From Nitrososphaerota archaeon (GTDB lineage Archaea; Thermoproteota; Nitrososphaeria; Nitrososphaerales; Nitrosopumilaceae): a DNA stretch of 13,266 nt. Position numbers and translations under genes: made by a program. The notes below the pieces were generated by a model. The model did not search any database. It was given only the letters and a program-made list of their open reading frames with translations, and had not been told where the DNA came from. Position 1 is the first letter of the stretch. Each line of letters begins with the position of its first letter. This document shows, one piece after another, positions 13,246 to 13,266 of this stretch. Location of the stretch: assembly GCA_016126025.1 (NCBI GenBank), contig JAEFDA010000063.1, forward strand, positions 1 through 13,266. The letters run 5' to 3'.

Positions 13246-13266
13246 TGCGCGCGGCCAAGCACCGCC

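Overview
The window looks like a piece of a GC-rich archaeal chromosome, most likely a marine group I thaumarchaeon of the Cenarchaeum type. This is an inference from several things seen in the sequence. It carries an archaeal-style Nob1 endonuclease (PIN domain plus zinc ribbon). It has a tRNA-Thr gene without encoded CCA. TATA boxes lie 26-30 bases upstream of start codons, as expected for leaderless transcripts. It also holds a cupredoxin/solute-binding-protein fusion of a kind common in ammonia-oxidising archaea. The high GC content argues against the AT-rich Nitrosopumilus lineage. Species assignment is not proven.

Layout. Bases 113-664 encode a small protein with a C-terminal membrane anchor, convergent with a small hypothetical protein (667-984, minus). 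That gene shares one symmetrical TATA element (about 1008-1018) with a divergent two-gene operon: an unknown 177-residue protein overlapping nob1 (1039-2026). A gene-poor stretch of about 530 bases follows, with a three-copy 11-bp tandem repeat and one doubtful small ORF. Next, on the minus strand, come tRNA-Thr(GGT) and NAD kinase, each with its own TATA box.

The middle (3490-7600) is the accessory-looking part. It has a TPR protein (plus strand), then on the minus strand a 3'-fragment of a gene family and, about 700 bases further on, its apparently full-length relative (436 residues, unrecognised, alanine-rich, helical). Around these lie intergenic blocks with a dispersed palindromic repeat that resembles a MITE. 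One copy is near 3542-3628. A better copy at 7234-7332, with 13-bp perfect terminal inverted repeats, is followed by a strong hairpin and a further diverged inverted copy that ends just upstream of the next promoter.

The right part holds a secreted fusion of a cupredoxin fold to a branched-chain-amino-acid-type ABC solute-binding protein (7598-9145). All four expected type-1 copper ligands appear to be replaced, and a His/Asp/Glu-rich linker follows. The last unit is a minus-strand pair with a 3-base gap: a 1035-residue SNF2-family ATPase and a SWIM zinc-finger protein.

Housekeeping genes (nob1, nadK, tRNA-Thr) thus flank an interval of repeats and gene remnants. The least described items are the repeat family, the 436-residue family with its fragment, and the ligand-less cupredoxin fusion.
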